Below, piece after piece: positions 1-8,434 of a stretch of 64,000 nucleotides of DNA. Below the pieces are notes generated by a model that worked only from the letters and a program-made list of their open reading frames with translations, was not told the DNA's origin and searched no databases. Position numbers and translations under genes: made by a program. Source of the DNA: Membranihabitans marinus (lineage in GTDB: Bacteria > Bacteroidota > Bacteroidia > Chitinophagales > Saprospiraceae); the NCBI RefSeq assembly GCF_021729155.1, contig NZ_JAJQYA010000015.1, positions 59,922 through 123,921 of the forward strand, given 5' to 3'. Numbering within the stretch: the stretch's first letter is position 1; every line of letters begins with the position of its first letter.

Positions 1-300
1 CAAATTAAAAAGCGATACAAGGAAGAAAATGATGAGTTGTACGCTGGGATGTTTGAAAAAATCATAGGTACGGAACCTTTTCTTCAAGCCAACCTAAAAG
101 CCAGTGTAGAATCCTATGTAGAGGAAAAAGAAAGTAAGTTTGGAGTAATCCTTCCCATATTAAGATTGGCCATTGCTGGAATTTTACAAGGCCCAGATAT
201 GTTTGCAATGATGGAAGTCATGGGTAAAGAAAAAGTTTCGACCAGATTAGAAGCATCAATACCCTACTTTAAATCAGTTAAAATGAGAAAGGATGAGTAA
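1..300 (+). CDS. gltX: Glutamate--tRNA ligase, C-terminal end (partial)
   Basis: The frame is open from base 1, so the gene begins left of the window and only the last 99 codons are present. The segment ILRLAIAGILQGPDMFAMMEV followed by GKEKVSTRLE matches the C-terminal anticodon-binding helical domain of class I glutamyl-tRNA synthetases, where a G-GP-x-(L/M)F pattern precedes the terminal helix. The enzyme charges tRNA-Glu in the cytoplasm. The TTG at 37 is an internal codon, not a start. The last 8 bases overlap the next small gene, so the two are probably translated together. Identification rests on this short tail only. Confidence 0.85.
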   Translation, partial: QIKKRYKEENDELYAGMFEKIIGTEPFLQANLKASVESYVEEKESKFGVILPILRLAIAGILQGPDMFAMMEVMGKEKVSTRLEASIPYFKSVKMRKDE

Positions 301-496
301 AAAGAATAAAATTAACAAAAGGCCAGAATCACACGAAGAACTCAAGGGGTTTGACATTCAAATTGATGAATTCGGACAAGTCATTACCAATATTAGTCAA
401 GACAAGCTAAACTCCTTTTTGGACAAAAATGTGATTGACAAAAAAATGGACGCAGATCAAGTTTCCAAACGACTTGCAGAGGACGAAAGTGAATAA
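293..496 (+). CDS. Small conserved-type hypothetical protein (67 aa)
   Basis: A short, charged, soluble protein starting with ATG inside the end of gltX (8-nt overlap). It has no signal peptide or membrane segment. The central stretch FDIQIDEFGQVITNIS followed by LNSFLDKNVIDKK looks like one small folded unit. Similar short proteins beside housekeeping genes occur in Bacteroidota, but I know no function for them. Overlap with gltX and normal codon use support its being real. The 65 bases after it hold only a possible promoter for the sigma factor gene. Confidence 0.6.
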   Translation: MSKKNKINKRPESHEELKGFDIQIDEFGQVITNISQDKLNSFLDKNVIDKKMDADQVSKRLAEDESE

Positions 497-561
497 AATC
501 TTCCATTCCCTGCAACGTTTCGATATTTGACATCGTCTATAAGGCAAAAGGATGTAGTAAA

Positions 562-1122
562 TTGCAGAATCTATTGTCGATCGATGTAATCAAAGAATGT
601 AAAAAGGGGAATAGCATGGCTCAGCACATGGTATACAAACAACATGCATCAGCAATGTATAGCATTAGTGTGAGAATCGTCGGCAACACTGGAGAAGCGG
701 AAGACGTAGTGCAACAATCTTTTATTCAAGCGTTTTCCAAACTCTATAAATTAGACGATGAGTCTTTGTTTGGACCGTGGTTGAAAAAGATTGTAGTCAA
801 CAATTCTATCGATAAGTTAAGACGTCGAAAAGTACAGTTTTTGAGCTTGGACGATGACCACCATTCGGTAATGGCTCTCTATTCTGCTCCCACTGAAATA
901 ATAGAAAATAGAACCGACACCGTAGAATGTATTAAACAGGCCATACTGCAATTGCCCGATGGATATCGCAGCATATTGAGTCTATACCTCATTGAAGGAT
1001 ACGACCACAGTGAGATTTCGGAAATATTAGGTATAAGTGAATCTACATCCAGATCGCAATATGCTAGAGCGAAAATAAAATTGCGAGAAATTTTAAAAAA
1101 CAATTTTAAGATTCAACGATGA
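562..1122 (+). CDS. ECF-type RNA polymerase sigma factor
   Basis: A 186-residue sigma-70 family protein of ECF length. Region 2 lies at about residues 20-90 (AEDVVQQSFIQAF, then FGPWLKKIVVNNSIDKLRRR, the classic -10 binding helix pair). Region 4 lies at about 128-180 (LPDGYRSILSLYLIEGYDHS, then EISEILGISESTSRSQYARA, a helix-turn-helix for the -35 box). No ATG is available in frame upstream; the chosen start is TTG at 562 with an AAAAGGA about ten bases before it. Its stop overlaps the ATG of the next gene (ATGA), which encodes a membrane protein likely to be its anti-sigma partner. It probably directs transcription of its own operon, though no target promoter can be proven here. Confidence 0.88.
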   Translation: MQNLLSIDVIKECKKGNSMAQHMVYKQHASAMYSISVRIVGNTGEAEDVVQQSFIQAFSKLYKLDDESLFGPWLKKIVVNNSIDKLRRRKVQFLSLDDDHHSVMALYSAPTEIIENRTDTVECIKQAILQLPDGYRSILSLYLIEGYDHSEISEILGISESTSRSQYARAKIKLREILKNNFKIQR

Positions 1123-1637
1123 AGATGGACGAATTAGAACAGTTAATAAATCAACACCGGGATCAACTCCAATACCGTTTTGAAGGAATGGATGGAAGTT
1201 GGTCTGTGATTCAGCAACAATTAAAACCCGATAAACCTTCCCATAACTGGGTGAAAAACTTGGGTGGTATTGCAGCGGCCATTGCACTGGGATTGATGGC
1301 TGTATGGGGCTATACCCAATACAATAATCGATTTATGTTGAGCGCGGAATTAACGGCTTCTATCAACTATTACGAAGAAACAGAGAATCAACTTCTTCGC
1401 AACATTTTACAAAATACCGACAAATTAGACCCCATTATCCAAGGGGACTTAGACGAAATAGAAGCCACGCGAATCAATCTTATTCAAGGCCTGCCCTTTG
1501 CACCGGCCGATCAAAAGGAACGAATAATCAACTCTTTGGTTCAGTCATATGAACTCAAAATAGAAATGCTCAAAGAATTATTAATATCAGATCAATTAGA
1601 AAAATCATTTGCACATGAAGATGCCCATAATTTATAA
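1119..1637 (+). CDS. Single-pass membrane protein, probable anti-sigma partner
   Basis: The protein is 172 residues long: a soluble N-terminal part (1-47), one transmembrane helix at about 48-66 (IAAAIALGLMAVWGYTQY) and a periplasmic helical part rich in charged residues. This topology and translational coupling to the ECF sigma gene (ATGA overlap at 1119-1122) fit an anti-sigma or sensor role. It lacks a recognisable zinc anti-sigma HxxxCxxC motif and a FecR domain, so the role is inferred from position and topology only. Its 3' end overlaps the next gene by about 23 bases. Confidence 0.7.
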   Translation: MKMDELEQLINQHRDQLQYRFEGMDGSWSVIQQQLKPDKPSHNWVKNLGGIAAAIALGLMAVWGYTQYNNRFMLSAELTASINYYEETENQLLRNILQNTDKLDPIIQGDLDEIEATRINLIQGLPFAPADQKERIINSLVQSYELKIEMLKELLISDQLEKSFAHEDAHNL

Positions 1638-2742
1638 GACCATCCTCTCCATTATCCTATTGGGGTTTGTATACACTACGATGGCCATAGCCCCGCAATA
1701 TTCAGCGGAAAAAAAATACAGTAAAACGATTAACACTTCCGACCAACCCAATATTTTATTAGAGAGTAAAAAGGGAAATGTAACCTTTCAAGCTTGGGAC
1801 AATGCCAGAGTGGAATTGGAAATCACCATCAAATCCGAAGCCGACTCTCAAGCCGATGCCGACAAAGGTTTAGAAGGTGCTAAGGTAGAAGTAACGGGAA
1901 ATGAAGATCAAGTAAAAATTCAGACCATTTATCTAGATGAAAAAGAAAACAAATCATTTTGGTCTACGGTAAAGTTTTGGTCTGACAATCTCAAACTCAG
2001 TGTGGACATGGTCATTAAAGTACCTAGAAATTCCTACTACGACCTGTCACACACCTATGGAGACCTAGTATTACCCGACCTACGAGAAGCCAAAATTGAA
2101 GTAAAATACGGATCCATCACCGCCAATGACGTCAGTGAAAAACTATCCCTCGACTTGGGCTATGGTAACGCCAACTTAAACAACATCAATGCATGTAATG
2201 CCGTGATCAAATATTCGGATTTAAACACAGAAGATTTAATTGTCGGACAATTGGAAGTATCCTATTCCAAAATATCAGCCAAAAAAATCGATCAATTGGT
2301 GCTCGACACGCGCTACTCTAAGGTATATATAGATGAGATCAATCAGTTGAAACTCGATGGTCGATTTGACAAAATTGAAGTGGGCATTGCTCACCAAGTT
2401 GATATTGAGACCAAATACACCTCATTGTCCATCGACAGACTACTGTCTCAAGCCAAGATTGTCAACAGCTATCAAAGTGTCAAAATCAATGAATTGGGCC
2501 CAGACTTTAGCGATGTCAACATTGAAAACAAATACGGAAATTGCAATATCAAAGTAGCTGAAGACAGTAATACCAAATTTAAATGTGTGGCCAAGTTTGG
2601 TAAAATAAACTATCCGACATTTGTCAATATCGACGAAAATGAAGAAATTGAAAAAGTAAAAACCGTTGTTGGCACCATTGGTCAAGGTCAATCCAATATT
2701 TCTATTGTCAATAATTTTGGAAACATAGACTTATCTCATTAA
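1615..2742 (+). CDS. Exported DUF4097-type beta-solenoid protein
   Basis: About 375 residues with an N-terminal signal peptide (MKMPIIYKTILSIILLGFVY, cleaved near residue 24). The remainder is a repetitive beta-rich protein of the DUF4097 (putative adhesin) type: alternating short strands such as IEVKYGSITANDVS, LSLDLGYGNANLNNI and LVLDTRYSKVYIDEI, with a recurring aromatic-[GS]-[ND/K]-hydrophobic turn. An in-frame TTG at 1609 is possible, but ATG 1615 (or 1621) begins a normal signal peptide. DUF4097 proteins commonly sit behind ECF sigma/anti-sigma pairs in Bacteroidota, as here, and are thought to act at the cell envelope; their biochemical role is unknown. This is the last gene of the operon that starts at 562. 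Confidence 0.82.
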   Translation: MKMPIIYKTILSIILLGFVYTTMAIAPQYSAEKKYSKTINTSDQPNILLESKKGNVTFQAWDNARVELEITIKSEADSQADADKGLEGAKVEVTGNEDQVKIQTIYLDEKENKSFWSTVKFWSDNLKLSVDMVIKVPRNSYYDLSHTYGDLVLPDLREAKIEVKYGSITANDVSEKLSLDLGYGNANLNNINACNAVIKYSDLNTEDLIVGQLEVSYSKISAKKIDQLVLDTRYSKVYIDEINQLKLDGRFDKIEVGIAHQVDIETKYTSLSIDRLLSQAKIVNSYQSVKINELGPDFSDVNIENKYGNCNIKVAEDSNTKFKCVAKFGKINYPTFVNIDENEEIEKVKTVVGTIGQGQSNISIVNNFGNIDLSH

Positions 2743-2828
2743 CCAATGCTTCAAATTTTTTCTAAAAAATAGAAAAATCCTAAGAATCAGAAATAATGAT
2801 TGCTTAATTTCATGAATGCAAAGTATAT

Positions 2829-3221
2829 AATACCAATTACGTTTATAATTGTCGGTTATATTTCGATTTATTGTAGAGCCGCAATGCATTGCGGCTTAAA
2901 TATTGTAGATTAAGACGTAATGCTATACTGGTAGTAGTATCTTAACAAGGAATTCCAGGGCAATCACGCCTCGGCACAGTGGCCTCGGTTCCTTCGTCAA
3001 AGGTCGATTTACGACCTTTGGTTGCCATTCTGGCAACTTTACTCAATCACGTCGTAGCTACTGCTATGCTGGCAATCCCTCCCAAAACACGGAGGTTTTG
3101 GCTCCTTCATCATTGACCGATTTACGGTCAATGGCTCTACGAGCTTCATTCAGTCGTAGCCTCGTCTAACTTCAAATACTTTCAAAATCTTAACCGACAT
3201 CATAAAACGTAATTGGTATAA
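2829..3221. repeat. MITE-like hairpin element A with terminal inverted repeats
   Basis: This element fills most of the 569-bp gap between 2742 and 3312, which has no gene. The left end ATACCAATTACGTTTATAAT (from 2829) is matched in inverse at the right end (3192-3221), giving imperfect inverted repeats of about 28 bp that end in GTCGGTT. Inside are several perfect hairpins: AAAGGTCG-ATTTA-CGACCTTT near 3000-3020, CCAAAAC-ACGGAG-GTTTTGG near 3082-3101 and TTGACCG-ATTTA-CGGTCAA near 3113-3131. A shorter relative is at 29301-29541. It has no coding capacity, so it would have to be mobilised in trans. Confidence 0.7.
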
Positions 3222-3311
3222 TAAGGGGATTTTTAAACTATCTTCTAGGAAAATTGCAAGAAATACAATACTTTCGTTCAATAAATTAACCGTTAATTAA
3301 AAAAAGATACA

Positions 3312-4205
3312 GTGAGAACAAACGTAATACTAATCCTACTTCTTGCTTTTGGCATGACTTCATGTGTGAGTAAAAAGAAATTTGAAGCTGTTCAAATGGA
3401 ACTAGATCAAGCCAAAATGGACTGTGAAAGTGAAATTGCAGCATTGTTGAAACAAAAAGAAACGGTGGATAGAAGGTTAAAAGACCTTAGTGGGGAATTG
3501 TCTACCGCTAAAAACACAGCCAGCAACGGCCAAGATCGAATCAAGCAATTGGAGGATGAAATAGCTTTCCTAAAACAAACCAATACCAATCTTTTGGGAC
3601 GTTTAGAAGAAATGTCAATTATCAGTAGAACCGGTGCGGAGAGTATCAAAAAATCATTGGATGCATTGGACAGACAAGGTAAATACATCCAAGATCTCAA
3701 TACTACTTTGCAGCGTAAGGATTCCTTGAACTTAGTCTTGGTTCAAAAATTAAAAAGATCACTTTCTGATGTCAATGACGATGATGTCAATGTAGAAGTT
3801 AAGAAAGGAGTGGTTTATATTTCACTTTCTGACAAATTGTTATTCAAAAGTGGAAGTACTGCCATCACAGCAGAAGCCAATTCTGTTCTATCCAAGATTG
3901 CTTCTATCATAAACGATCACAACGATTTCGATGTATTAGTAGAAGGACATACAGACAATGTGCCGATCTCTACTTCTTGTATTAAGGACAACTGGGACCT
4001 CAGTGTATTGCGAGCGACCTCTATCGTTCGATCACTTCAAGAGAACCACAATGTTGAACCTAAAAGGATGACAGCGGGCGGACGTTCTGAGTTTGTCTCT
4101 AAAGCGGACAACGAAAACTCTGCAGGAAGGGCGTTGAATCGAAGAACGGAGATTATAGTTCTACCTAAATTAGATCAATACTTCAGCCTAATGGCTCCAG
4201 AATAG
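3312..4205 (+). CDS. OmpA-family peptidoglycan-associated lipoprotein
   Basis: A 297-residue outer-membrane lipoprotein. It starts at GTG 3312 with a lipoprotein signal ending at MTSC (Cys18). Residues about 25-130 form a long coiled coil (heptads of L/I with many E/K). Residues about 165-290 are an OmpA C-terminal domain with LVEGHTDNVPIS and NWDLSVLRATSIVRSLQ, the peptidoglycan-contacting motif. It should tether the outer membrane to the cell wall. The gene stands alone and is closed by a strong hairpin terminator. The GTG start is preferred because it gives a complete lipoprotein signal. Confidence 0.88.
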   Translation: MRTNVILILLLAFGMTSCVSKKKFEAVQMELDQAKMDCESEIAALLKQKETVDRRLKDLSGELSTAKNTASNGQDRIKQLEDEIAFLKQTNTNLLGRLEEMSIISRTGAESIKKSLDALDRQGKYIQDLNTTLQRKDSLNLVLVQKLKRSLSDVNDDDVNVEVKKGVVYISLSDKLLFKSGSTAITAEANSVLSKIASIINDHNDFDVLVEGHTDNVPISTSCIKDNWDLSVLRATSIVRSLQENHNVEPKRMTAGGRSEFVSKADNENSAGRALNRRTEIIVLPKLDQYFSLMAPE

Positions 4206-4235
4206 TCGAATTCATTGGAAATAAGACATAATATT

Positions 4236-4274
4236 AAAAAAGAGGACAACGGTAAAAGTTGTCCTCTTTTTTTT
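4236..4274 (+). terminator. Rho-independent terminator after the OmpA gene
   Basis: The perfect stem AAAAGAGGACAAC / GTTGTCCTCTTTT has a 7-nt loop and is followed by a run of T. It begins 30 bases after the OmpA stop codon. Confidence 0.92.
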
Positions 4275-4422
4275 GTTCTTATATCAATGCATTTTACAAT
4301 GACGGAACGCAGTCGTGTCTCTTAAAAAACAGATCAATATATAACCGACAGTTATATATTCAATTGATCTTAATCCCTCTATTTCCCATCAAAATATATA
4401 ATAACTCTAGAAATATTCACAA

Positions 4423-5151
4423 CTATCTGGCCATTCGCAAAGCATCCGCATAGCTAGAATCAAAATTACTCTGTTCTACTCCGATAGCGGCTTTCTCTAC
4501 GTCGTATTCCAATCTCTTAAAAGAGACTTTCAAGCTATCAGAACGGGATCTAGTTGTAGATTGATTCAATTCTAAGATCGCATAACAAGCTCTGGGATCA
4601 CCATCCTTGGGTTTGCCTACAGAACCAATGTTGACCACGTGTCTGTAGACATCACCATCTTTGATGACTCTGTGAAAAGGCTTGTGGGTATGACCGCACA
4701 ACAGCACATCGGCTCGATGAGGCTGCATCATATCCAATACTTCTCCCTCGGGATAATCCACCAACATATAATCGTTGATGGCTTTCACACTGCCATGTAC
4801 CAACAAAAGATTGAAGGACTGGCCCTGTTGAACAAAATTTAGTGACATATGTCGAGGTAGATTGATCAAATACTCTCTGTTTTCATCACTGACCATAGTC
4901 CTCGTCAATCCTCTATTGGACGGTGTAAACTCCTCCTCAATGGGTAGCAACAAGGCCTCATCGTGATTGCCCATAATGGTAGGAATCTTCCTTTGACGAA
5001 TGGCCTCGACTACTTCATTGGGCCATACATTGTAACCGACCAAATCCCCTAGACAATAAATAGCATCTACCTGCTCCGCTTCCACATCCTCGAAAAAAGC
5101 TTGGAGGGCTGGCCAATTGGCGTGTATATCAGAAAAGAAGGCTATTTTCAT
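4423..5151 (-). CDS. Metallophosphoesterase of the YfcE/MJ0936 type
   Basis: A 242-residue calcineurin-like phosphoesterase with the full metal-binding set: D8 and H10 in FFSDIHAN, D36 in CLGDLVGY, N62-H63 in GNHDEA, H119 in LVHGS, and H154/H156 in CGHTHKP, followed by [13 protein letters not shown] sequence ([13 protein letters not shown]). Such enzymes hydrolyse phosphodiesters; the substrate cannot be read from sequence. The start codon overlaps the acr3 stop by 4 bases, so it is translationally coupled to the arsenic operon as its last gene. A role in arsenic stress is inferred only from that position. Confidence 0.85.
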   Translation of the reverse strand: MKIAFFSDIHANWPALQAFFEDVEAEQVDAIYCLGDLVGYNVWPNEVVEAIRQRKIPTIMGNHDEALLLPIEEEFTPSNRGLTRTMVSDENREYLINLPRHMSLNFVQQGQSFNLLLVHGSVKAINDYMLVDYPEGEVLDMMQPHRADVLLCGHTHKPFHRVIKDGDVYRHVVNIGSVGKPKDGDPRACYAILELNQSTTRSRSDSLKVSFKRLEYDVEKAAIGVEQSNFDSSYADALRMAR

Positions 5152-6203
5152 AATACCGCTGTTTTGGGGCTATCGTAGTATTTCTTTTTCAACCAAAACG
5201 ACACCCTTACCAATAAAATCAAAGCCGGCACTTCTACCAAGGGTCCTATAACTCCGGCAAAGGCTTGTCCCGAATTCAATCCAAATACAGCAATGGCTAC
5301 AGCTATCGCCAATTCAAAGTTATTACCAGCTGCGGTAAAGGCCACAGCTGCTGTCTTGTCGTATTCTGCCCCCATGGCTCTGGTAAAGAAAAATCCAATA
5401 ATAAACATCAAGGTGAAATAAATCAACAAGGGAACAGCAATAATCAATACATCCATTGGGATTTCAACGATTAATTCTCCCTTCAATGAAAACATCACCA
5501 CGATGGTAAACAACAAAGCGATCAAGGTCATAGGTGAAATAGTGGGTATAAAAGTATTGGTATACCATTCTTCCCCTTTTAATTTCACCAAAATTAGCCT
5601 ACTCAATATTCCCAACAAAAATGGAATGCCTAAATAAATGGCTACACTCTCGGCAATAGTCCCTATGGATATATCTACTATAGCACCCTCAAAACCAAAA
5701 TATGGAGGTAGCACCGTAATAAATATCCAGGCATAGAAGCTATAAGCAAATACTTGAAATATACTATTGAGAGCTACCAATCCCGCACCGTATTCGCTGC
5801 TGCCATCGGCCAGATCATTCCACACCAAGACCATGGCGATACAACGAGCCAATCCAATAAGAATCAATCCGACCATGTATTCTGGATAATCGCGCAAGAA
5901 GGTAATAGCCAGAAAAAACATTAAGACCGGACCAATGATCCAGTTTAAGATCAGGGAAATCGAAAGTACTCTCGTGTTTTTAAACACCTTGGGCAAGAGG
6001 GCATAATTGACCTTGGCCAAGGGAGGATACATCATCAATATCAATCCGATGGCGATGGGAATATTGGTTGTCCCACTGCTAAAAGAATTAATAATATCGG
6101 GAAAAGTAGGAATAAAATATCCAAGTCCCACACCAATTGCCATCGCGACAAAGATCCAAAGGGTTAGATTTCTATCGAGAAAACTTAATTTTTTTGAGGC
6201 CAT
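5148..6203 (-). CDS. acr3: Arsenite efflux permease, ACR3 family
   Basis: A 351-residue integral membrane protein with about ten hydrophobic helices. It carries the ACR3 hallmark [18 protein letters not shown] with the conserved Cys at about 121, and [14 protein letters not shown] in the second half. It exports arsenite (or antimonite) from the cytoplasm, driven by the membrane potential. It lies two bases downstream of arsC, which supplies arsenite by reducing arsenate. The length is typical for bacterial ACR3 proteins. Confidence 0.94.
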   Translation of the reverse strand: MASKKLSFLDRNLTLWIFVAMAIGVGLGYFIPTFPDIINSFSSGTTNIPIAIGLILMMYPPLAKVNYALLPKVFKNTRVLSISLILNWIIGPVLMFFLAITFLRDYPEYMVGLILIGLARCIAMVLVWNDLADGSSEYGAGLVALNSIFQVFAYSFYAWIFITVLPPYFGFEGAIVDISIGTIAESVAIYLGIPFLLGILSRLILVKLKGEEWYTNTFIPTISPMTLIALLFTIVVMFSLKGELIVEIPMDVLIIAVPLLIYFTLMFIIGFFFTRAMGAEYDKTAAVAFTAAGNNFELAIAVAIAVFGLNSGQAFAGVIGPLVEVPALILLVRVSFWLKKKYYDSPKTAVL

Positions 6204-6205
6204 TA

Positions 6206-6838
6206 TTACGAGTTGATTTGGTTAAAAACAAAAAATAGTTCAGTAGCAATTTGCAGACTTCTTTCATTGTATTTTTCTGCTTGTTGAGGAGTATGGTCAA
6301 AGGCCTTAGGGTCTTCAAAAGTGATAGGTATCCTCCTTTCAGCACCGGGAACAAAGGGACAGGCTTCATTGGCCGAATCACAAGTCATAATCGCAGCAAA
6401 GTGAGATCGAGGATTGAAATCATCATCCAACTTTTTTGAAAACCCTACGATAGGATGTTCATTGGCAGCGAATTTGATACTGTATACGGGATTGTCTCCA
6501 GTCGACAGGGTTTGGATTTCAAAGCCAGAACGACTCAAGGTCTCTGCCACCATAGGAAAAAGAGCAGTAGCTTCTGTTCCTCCAGAGTAACAAAACACTG
6601 AATCGATGTTAAAATAATGAGCCATTGTTTGTGCCCAGACTTGAGACAAATGACTTCTTCGAGAATTGTGCGTACAAATAAAATTGATGCGGACATCTTC
6701 CTTACTCGATACTTTGGCTTGAATAAAGTCAGCCAAGGGTTGCAAAACCGTTTTTCGCTCTGCCGAAATAGATTTCGGATCCAATTTCTCAATTAAATCA
6801 ACTATTCCAGAGAATAGAGTTGTTTCTGTGTTAATCAT
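6206..6838 (-). CDS. arsC: Arsenate reductase, low-molecular-weight phosphatase type
   Basis: A 210-residue protein with the P-loop CTHNSRR (C55...R61, the CX5R motif of LMW protein tyrosine phosphatases). Cys153 and Cys160 in [10 protein letters not shown] could form the redox relay used by thioredoxin-coupled arsenate reductases. An N-terminal helical extension of about 45 residues precedes the catalytic fold. It reduces arsenate to arsenite in the cytoplasm, for export by the adjacent ACR3 permease. Tyrosine phosphatase activity is the alternative reading, but the operon argues for arsenate. Confidence 0.92.
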   Translation of the reverse strand: MINTETTLFSGIVDLIEKLDPKSISAERKTVLQPLADFIQAKVSSKEDVRINFICTHNSRRSHLSQVWAQTMAHYFNIDSVFCYSGGTEATALFPMVAETLSRSGFEIQTLSTGDNPVYSIKFAANEHPIVGFSKKLDDDFNPRSHFAAIMTCDSANEACPFVPGAERRIPITFEDPKAFDHTPQQAEKYNERSLQIATELFFVFNQINS

Positions 6839-6857
6839 TTTCTATAACTATTTTGAT

Positions 6858-7325
6858 TTAGCAACAACCTCCTCCAGGTGTACAGGAAGATGCATTACTC
6901 AATTCTGACATTTTCAATTTCGGTTTCTCTTCCGGTATCCCACATTTATCCTTTGCCAAACAATCGGTTTGTTTGGTGGTCAATAAGAAATGAGTTCCAT
7001 CGAAATCTAGTCCAAATTTTCCAATGGTATCTCCTTGATACTCTACTTCGATTTCTAGATCTTCAATACCCAATACCTTCTCTGATAGTTCGATAATATT
7101 CACTAATTTTTCCGGATGCAATCTGTGGTCATAGTCGTTGGCATTCCATAATTGGAAGTTGACTACTTCTTCATTTCGTACGGTCCCTCCACAATCGATA
7201 AAATGTTTGGTGATTTTACCTACTTCAGTTACGTGAAAGTGACTAGGTACTAATTCTCCATTGGGCAACTGAAAAGAAATGGTTTCCAATTGGTTTAATT
7301 TGTCTTTTATTTCTGAAAGTTTCAT
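6858..7325 (-). CDS. DUF6428-type arsenic-operon protein
   Basis: A 155-residue soluble protein with no enzyme motif I recognise. It ends in a Cys-rich tail (CTPGGGCC) and has further cysteines in TDCLAKDKCG, which could bind arsenite or another soft metal. Proteins of this kind (DUF6428) recur between arsR and arsC in Bacteroidota arsenic operons. The arsenic-related role is therefore known by association; metal binding is inferred from the cysteines. A second copy of the operator motif lies just upstream of its start. Confidence 0.8.
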   Translation of the reverse strand: MKLSEIKDKLNQLETISFQLPNGELVPSHFHVTEVGKITKHFIDCGGTVRNEEVVNFQLWNANDYDHRLHPEKLVNIIELSEKVLGIEDLEIEVEYQGDTIGKFGLDFDGTHFLLTTKQTDCLAKDKCGIPEEKPKLKMSELSNASSCTPGGGCC

Positions 7326-7339
7326 AATTATATTTGTTT

Positions 7340-7359
7340 ATTGCGATAATACGATTAAT
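7340..7359 (-). promoter_or_regulatory. Second copy of the putative ArsR operator
   Basis: The plus-strand sequence ATTGCGATAATACGATTAAT lies in the 49-bp gap between arsR and the DUF6428 gene. It matches the site upstream of arsR (7722-7741) at 16 of 20 positions. On the minus strand TATTATCG takes the place of a -7 box, so this could be a second regulated promoter serving the genes after arsR. Confidence 0.55.
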
Positions 7360-7374
7360 AATAGTAAATTTTTT

Positions 7375-7704
7375 TTAACAACAATGGTCTTGAGAAATAT
7401 CTTGATCTAAAAACTGATTCATTACTTCCTTCATTTTCACCCAATTTTCCCCGTCGATACAGTAACACACACTAGTACCTTCCACATTGCCTTTTATAAG
7501 ACCTAAATTCTTCAATTCCTTGAGATGTTGAGATATGGTTGGTTGAGCCAAGCCAATTTCATTGACTAAATCACCGCAAACACAGCTATTTATCTTAAAT
7601 AGGTGTTGAAGGATGGCTACCCGCGCTGGATGTCCAAAGGCTTTGGCGAGGGTAGCTATTTCATTTTGTAGGTCGGAGAACATTTCCGTTTTAGTTAAAC
7701 CCAT
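7375..7704 (-). CDS. arsR: ArsR/SmtB-family arsenic-responsive repressor
   Basis: A 109-residue winged-helix regulator (start ATG 7704). It contains ALGHPAR-type sequence (AKAFGHPARVAILQHL), the metal motif CVCGDL (C41, C43) and the recognition helix QPTISQHLKELKNLGLI. A C-terminal HCC may add thiol ligands. It should bind its operator as a dimer and release on binding arsenite. An upstream in-frame TTG at 7728 would add eight residues but lies inside the operator, so ATG 7704 with AAGAGA before it is preferred. First gene of the arsenic operon. Confidence 0.9.
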   Translation of the reverse strand: MGLTKTEMFSDLQNEIATLAKAFGHPARVAILQHLFKINSCVCGDLVNEIGLAQPTISQHLKELKNLGLIKGNVEGTSVCYCIDGENWVKMKEVMNQFLDQDISQDHCC

Positions 7705-7721
7705 ATCTCTTAAATTAATAT

Positions 7722-7757
7722 ATTGCAATATTACAATTAATGGTAGAAATATCCAAA
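7722..7757 (-). promoter_or_regulatory. arsR promoter with overlapping operator
   Basis: On the minus strand a TTTG (-33, 7754-7757) is followed after exactly 20 nt by TAATATTG (7726-7733), a near match to the Bacteroidota -7 box TAnnTTTG. The -7 box is embedded in the motif ATTGCAATATTACAATTAAT (plus strand, 7722-7741), which recurs at 7340-7359. A bound ArsR would block the promoter directly. Confidence 0.65.
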
Positions 7758-7831
7758 TTAATTTTACCGCATACCGTATATCGGCGCTCTCCTACCTAGA
7801 TCAACCGCCTGATATGAAATACATTTTATAA

Positions 7832-7932
7832 TTGATAAACTCACCCATCTACGACACAGTGGTGAACGACTATGACTGAATATAACTGAATGAAATCAGA
7901 TATATAAACCCACCTAGTCAGTGAGTTTATCC
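7832..7932. repeat. Inverted-repeat non-coding element near smpB
   Basis: GATAAACTCAC at the left and GTGAGTTTATC at the right form a perfect 11-bp inverted repeat about 80 bp apart. Inside lie an ACGACACAGTGGT hairpin remnant and a 21-nt segment (7874-7894) that recurs in inverse orientation at 25270-25290. The element belongs with the other hairpin repeats of the window and occupies the gap between the ars promoter and smpB. Confidence 0.5.
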
Positions 7933-7958
7933 GCTAGTATACTACAGATCGATTTTCT

Positions 7959-8420
7959 TTACAATTTAATTTTATTGTATCGTTCCACATCCCTCTTGGT
8001 ATCACGAGCCTTAATCGATTGTCGTTTATCGTGAACTTTCTTACCCTGGGCCAATACAATCTTCACCTTGATCAAACCTCGATCGTTGATAAACACGCGA
8101 TAGGGAATTAAGGTCAGACCTTTCTCCTTGAGTTTTTTCTGAAGGCGAACCATTTCTCTTTTCTTTAACAAGAGTTTTCTCTCCCTAATTGGACTGAGTA
8201 TGTGCATCGTATTGAATTTGTACTCGGCAATATGCATACCTTTCATGTACAATTCATTCTTCTTAAAATAGCAAAAAGCATCAGTCATATTGGCCTTCCC
8301 TGCGCGGATAGACTTTACTTCGGCACCGTGTAATTGGATACCGGCAACAAATTCTTCAATAAATTCAAACTCAAATTTCGCCTTTCTATTGACGATATTT
8401 ATGGTGTTCTTTGTAGACAT
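7959..8420 (-). CDS. smpB: SsrA-binding protein
   Basis: A 153-residue protein colinear with SmpB: NRKAKFEFEFIEEFVAGIQL, then HGAEVKSIRAGKANMTDAF, the LSPIRERKLLLKK segment, and the basic tail KRQSIKARDTKRDVER that contacts the ribosome decoding site. It binds tmRNA and delivers it to stalled ribosomes for trans-translation. It ends a three-gene minus-strand run (dipeptidyl peptidase, YbjQ-like, smpB). The tmRNA gene itself was not seen in the window. Confidence 0.96.
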   Translation of the reverse strand: MSTKNTINIVNRKAKFEFEFIEEFVAGIQLHGAEVKSIRAGKANMTDAFCYFKKNELYMKGMHIAEYKFNTMHILSPIRERKLLLKKREMVRLQKKLKEKGLTLIPYRVFINDRGLIKVKIVLAQGKKVHDKRQSIKARDTKRDVERYNKIKL

Positions 8421-8434
8421 TAATTTCTTTTATT

